A stretch of DNA of 64,000 bases from Cynocephalus volans (Eukaryota > Chordata > Mammalia > Dermoptera > Cynocephalidae). The position numbers were made by a program, and so were the translations under genes. Where the stretch lies: the NCBI RefSeq assembly GCF_027409185.1, contig NC_084474.1, forward strand, positions 95,194,861 to 95,258,860. Reading direction: 5' to 3'. How positions within the stretch are numbered: the first letter of the stretch is position 1; the number at the start of each line of letters is the position of its first letter. Under the pieces are notes generated by a model, which did no database searches, was not told where the DNA came from, and saw only the letters and a list, made by a program, of their open reading frames with translations. Shown piece after piece: positions 62,541 to 64,000 of the stretch.

Positions 62541-64000
62541 ATTACCCACCTCTTAAAGTAGGTGTGAGGAGTAATGAGATTAAGGCTGGAATCACATGTA
62601 ATAATGTCCATCACACTGTACGTGAGGGATAAATGAACACTGACACTAACGAAATTAGAGAGCCTGCCATTCGCAGTTCAAAACCCTGGCCCCGCCGCTG
62701 TCCTCGTTCTCACACTATGCCCCACTCCTGTGGGACCCTGTTGTCAGAGGGCTGTAAATTAATCACCTATCAAATGCTACTGAACTAACAACCCTTGACA
62801 GTGAAATCTGAAAAATAAAGAAGTCAAAGAAATTACTCTCTGTAGGTGTGATGTAGGCACTGGAGTCCTACAAATTCCTATCAATTCAACCCAAGCCCCA
62901 CTCTGACTAGCAGGACCCACATGGGGGTGATCCCAGTTCCACCGTACGGCCACTCTCCCACCCGAGCCTTGGAACCAGCCATTCCCAGCTTCCAGTGATT
63001 TCACAGTATCAAGCTTCCTTCCCAGCCTTCTGTATTCAACCACTTCCTCTTGGCTGAAGCAATTCTGCTAGCTTGAAACATGCTTAAGCCTCTCCTGTTT
63101 AAAAATACATATATGTGCATGCACACATACATGCATGTGCGCATGCAAGCACACGTGTGTGCCCGTATGCCCTGTGTGCATACATAGATATGTGCATACA
63201 TGTGTGTTTGTGCATTGTTTATGCATGTAGACATCCCTAGGTATATACATGCATACATGATGCATGCTTATACCTCATCGAAAATCGCAAACTCTCCTAT
63301 ATACCAGGAATAACCACTTAAACATAATTTTACACTCCCATTCGCAAAAGAAACAATTATAATACATCTGGAATAACTCAGTATATGTGCAATCTCCACA
63401 TTACAAAAAAGGTGACTCTTCACTGAAGAATGTGAAAGACCTGAATAAAAGTGGAGAGACAGAGTACGTTTCTGCATGAGAAAACTCACCAGGTAGAGGT
63501 GTCAATTGTCCCCAAATCGGTAAATCTAAGAAAACTCCCAGTTCCCTCTCAACAGGATTTATGTGTATTGCATGCATCTGGAATATCAAATGTGCAAGAA
63601 TAGCAAAAGCATGGAAATACAAATAAATACATACACAAGGAAGGAACTTACCCAGCATACACAGTACCTATAATAAAGCTAGAGATATTGCACATGGTAG
63701 TGACGGCAGTGGGACAGACCAATTAAAGGAAGAGAATGCAGATAAAATCAGTCTCCAAATCAGCAGTGGGACAATGTCTCACCCATGTGGAAGGAGAGGA
63801 AGAGAAACGGAGGAGGAGTGGGAAGAGAGGGAAGGAGGGAGGGAGACAGAAAAACTGAAAAACAACTGAGTAAAAACCATAAGGAATTTTGTTTGTAGCC
63901 TCAGCATAGAGGAAGTTTGGAAAAGTATAAATTTAAATTCTGCAAAAGTAAAAACATTTACTTAACACAAACATTAACTGAAGATTAAAGATTTTTAAAA
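62541..64000. other. Intergenic sequence, no gene recognised
   Basis: No gene or clear transposon. It holds an alternating purine-pyrimidine tract (63104-63262) and a purine-rich GGAGGAG tract (about 63788-63850). The last 150 bases are AT-rich. Confidence 0.5.
63104..63262. repeat. Alternating purine-pyrimidine (TG/CA/TA/GC) tract
   Basis: About 160 bases dominated by ATGCATGC, TGTGTG, CACACG and ATACAT steps, with few breaks in purine-pyrimidine alternation. It can form Z-DNA or cruciforms in principle and is probably a decayed (TG)n/(TA)n microsatellite. Confidence 0.75.

Overview
This is a stretch of mammalian nuclear genome: genes with introns, nested LINE-1 (L1) retrotransposons, LTRs, tRNA-derived SINEs and a processed pseudogene. 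The only functional gene family I recognise is CYP11B, the mitochondrial cytochromes P450 that make cortisol and aldosterone in the adrenal cortex. A complete nine-exon gene lies on the minus strand at 30785-25541 (1,512 coding bases, 503 residues). The first three exons of a second copy lie at 2432-1, cut by the window edge. The four intact SINEs look tRNA-Ile-like. There is no Alu, B1/B2 or ruminant SINE, and L1s are abundant and partly young. From memory of SINE families this fits a colugo (Dermoptera) best, but that is inference.

Layout. 1-2765: 5' part of CYP11B copy 1 (exons 1-3 and promoter). 2766-23705: upstream flank filled by an antisense L1 that carries a second antisense L1, a sense L1, three solo LTRs and a SINE. 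23713-24245: unique flank, paralogous to 54962-55600. 24246-31120: complete CYP11B copy 2 with 3' region and promoter. 31143-54961: a second repeat stack, an old antisense L1 carrying an RPL21 processed pseudogene, a MaLR-type LTR, a DNA transposon, a sense L1, another MaLR-type LTR, a nearly intact full-length L1 (38592-45661), a 31-bp minisatellite and an internally deleted L1. 54962-64000: ordinary flank with old repeat fragments and one SINE.

How it fits together. The CYP11B gene plus upstream flank was duplicated in tandem. Gene segments 1-2765 and 28357-31120 are about 97% identical by eye, while the adjoining flanks are only about 75-80% alike. That contrast suggests gene conversion across the genes. 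Each upstream flank then took a different L1 within about 90 bases of the same ancestral position, 350-440 bp upstream of the start codons. The complete gene has Gly288 and Ala320, the residues that mark aldosterone synthase in humans, and sits in the CYP11B2 position of the human gene order. I therefore call it CYP11B2-like and the partial copy CYP11B1-like, with the caveat that gene conversion can blur such assignments.

L1, LTR and SINE family names come from remembered consensus sequences, not from a search. Element edges are firm where I give target-site duplications and approximate elsewhere.
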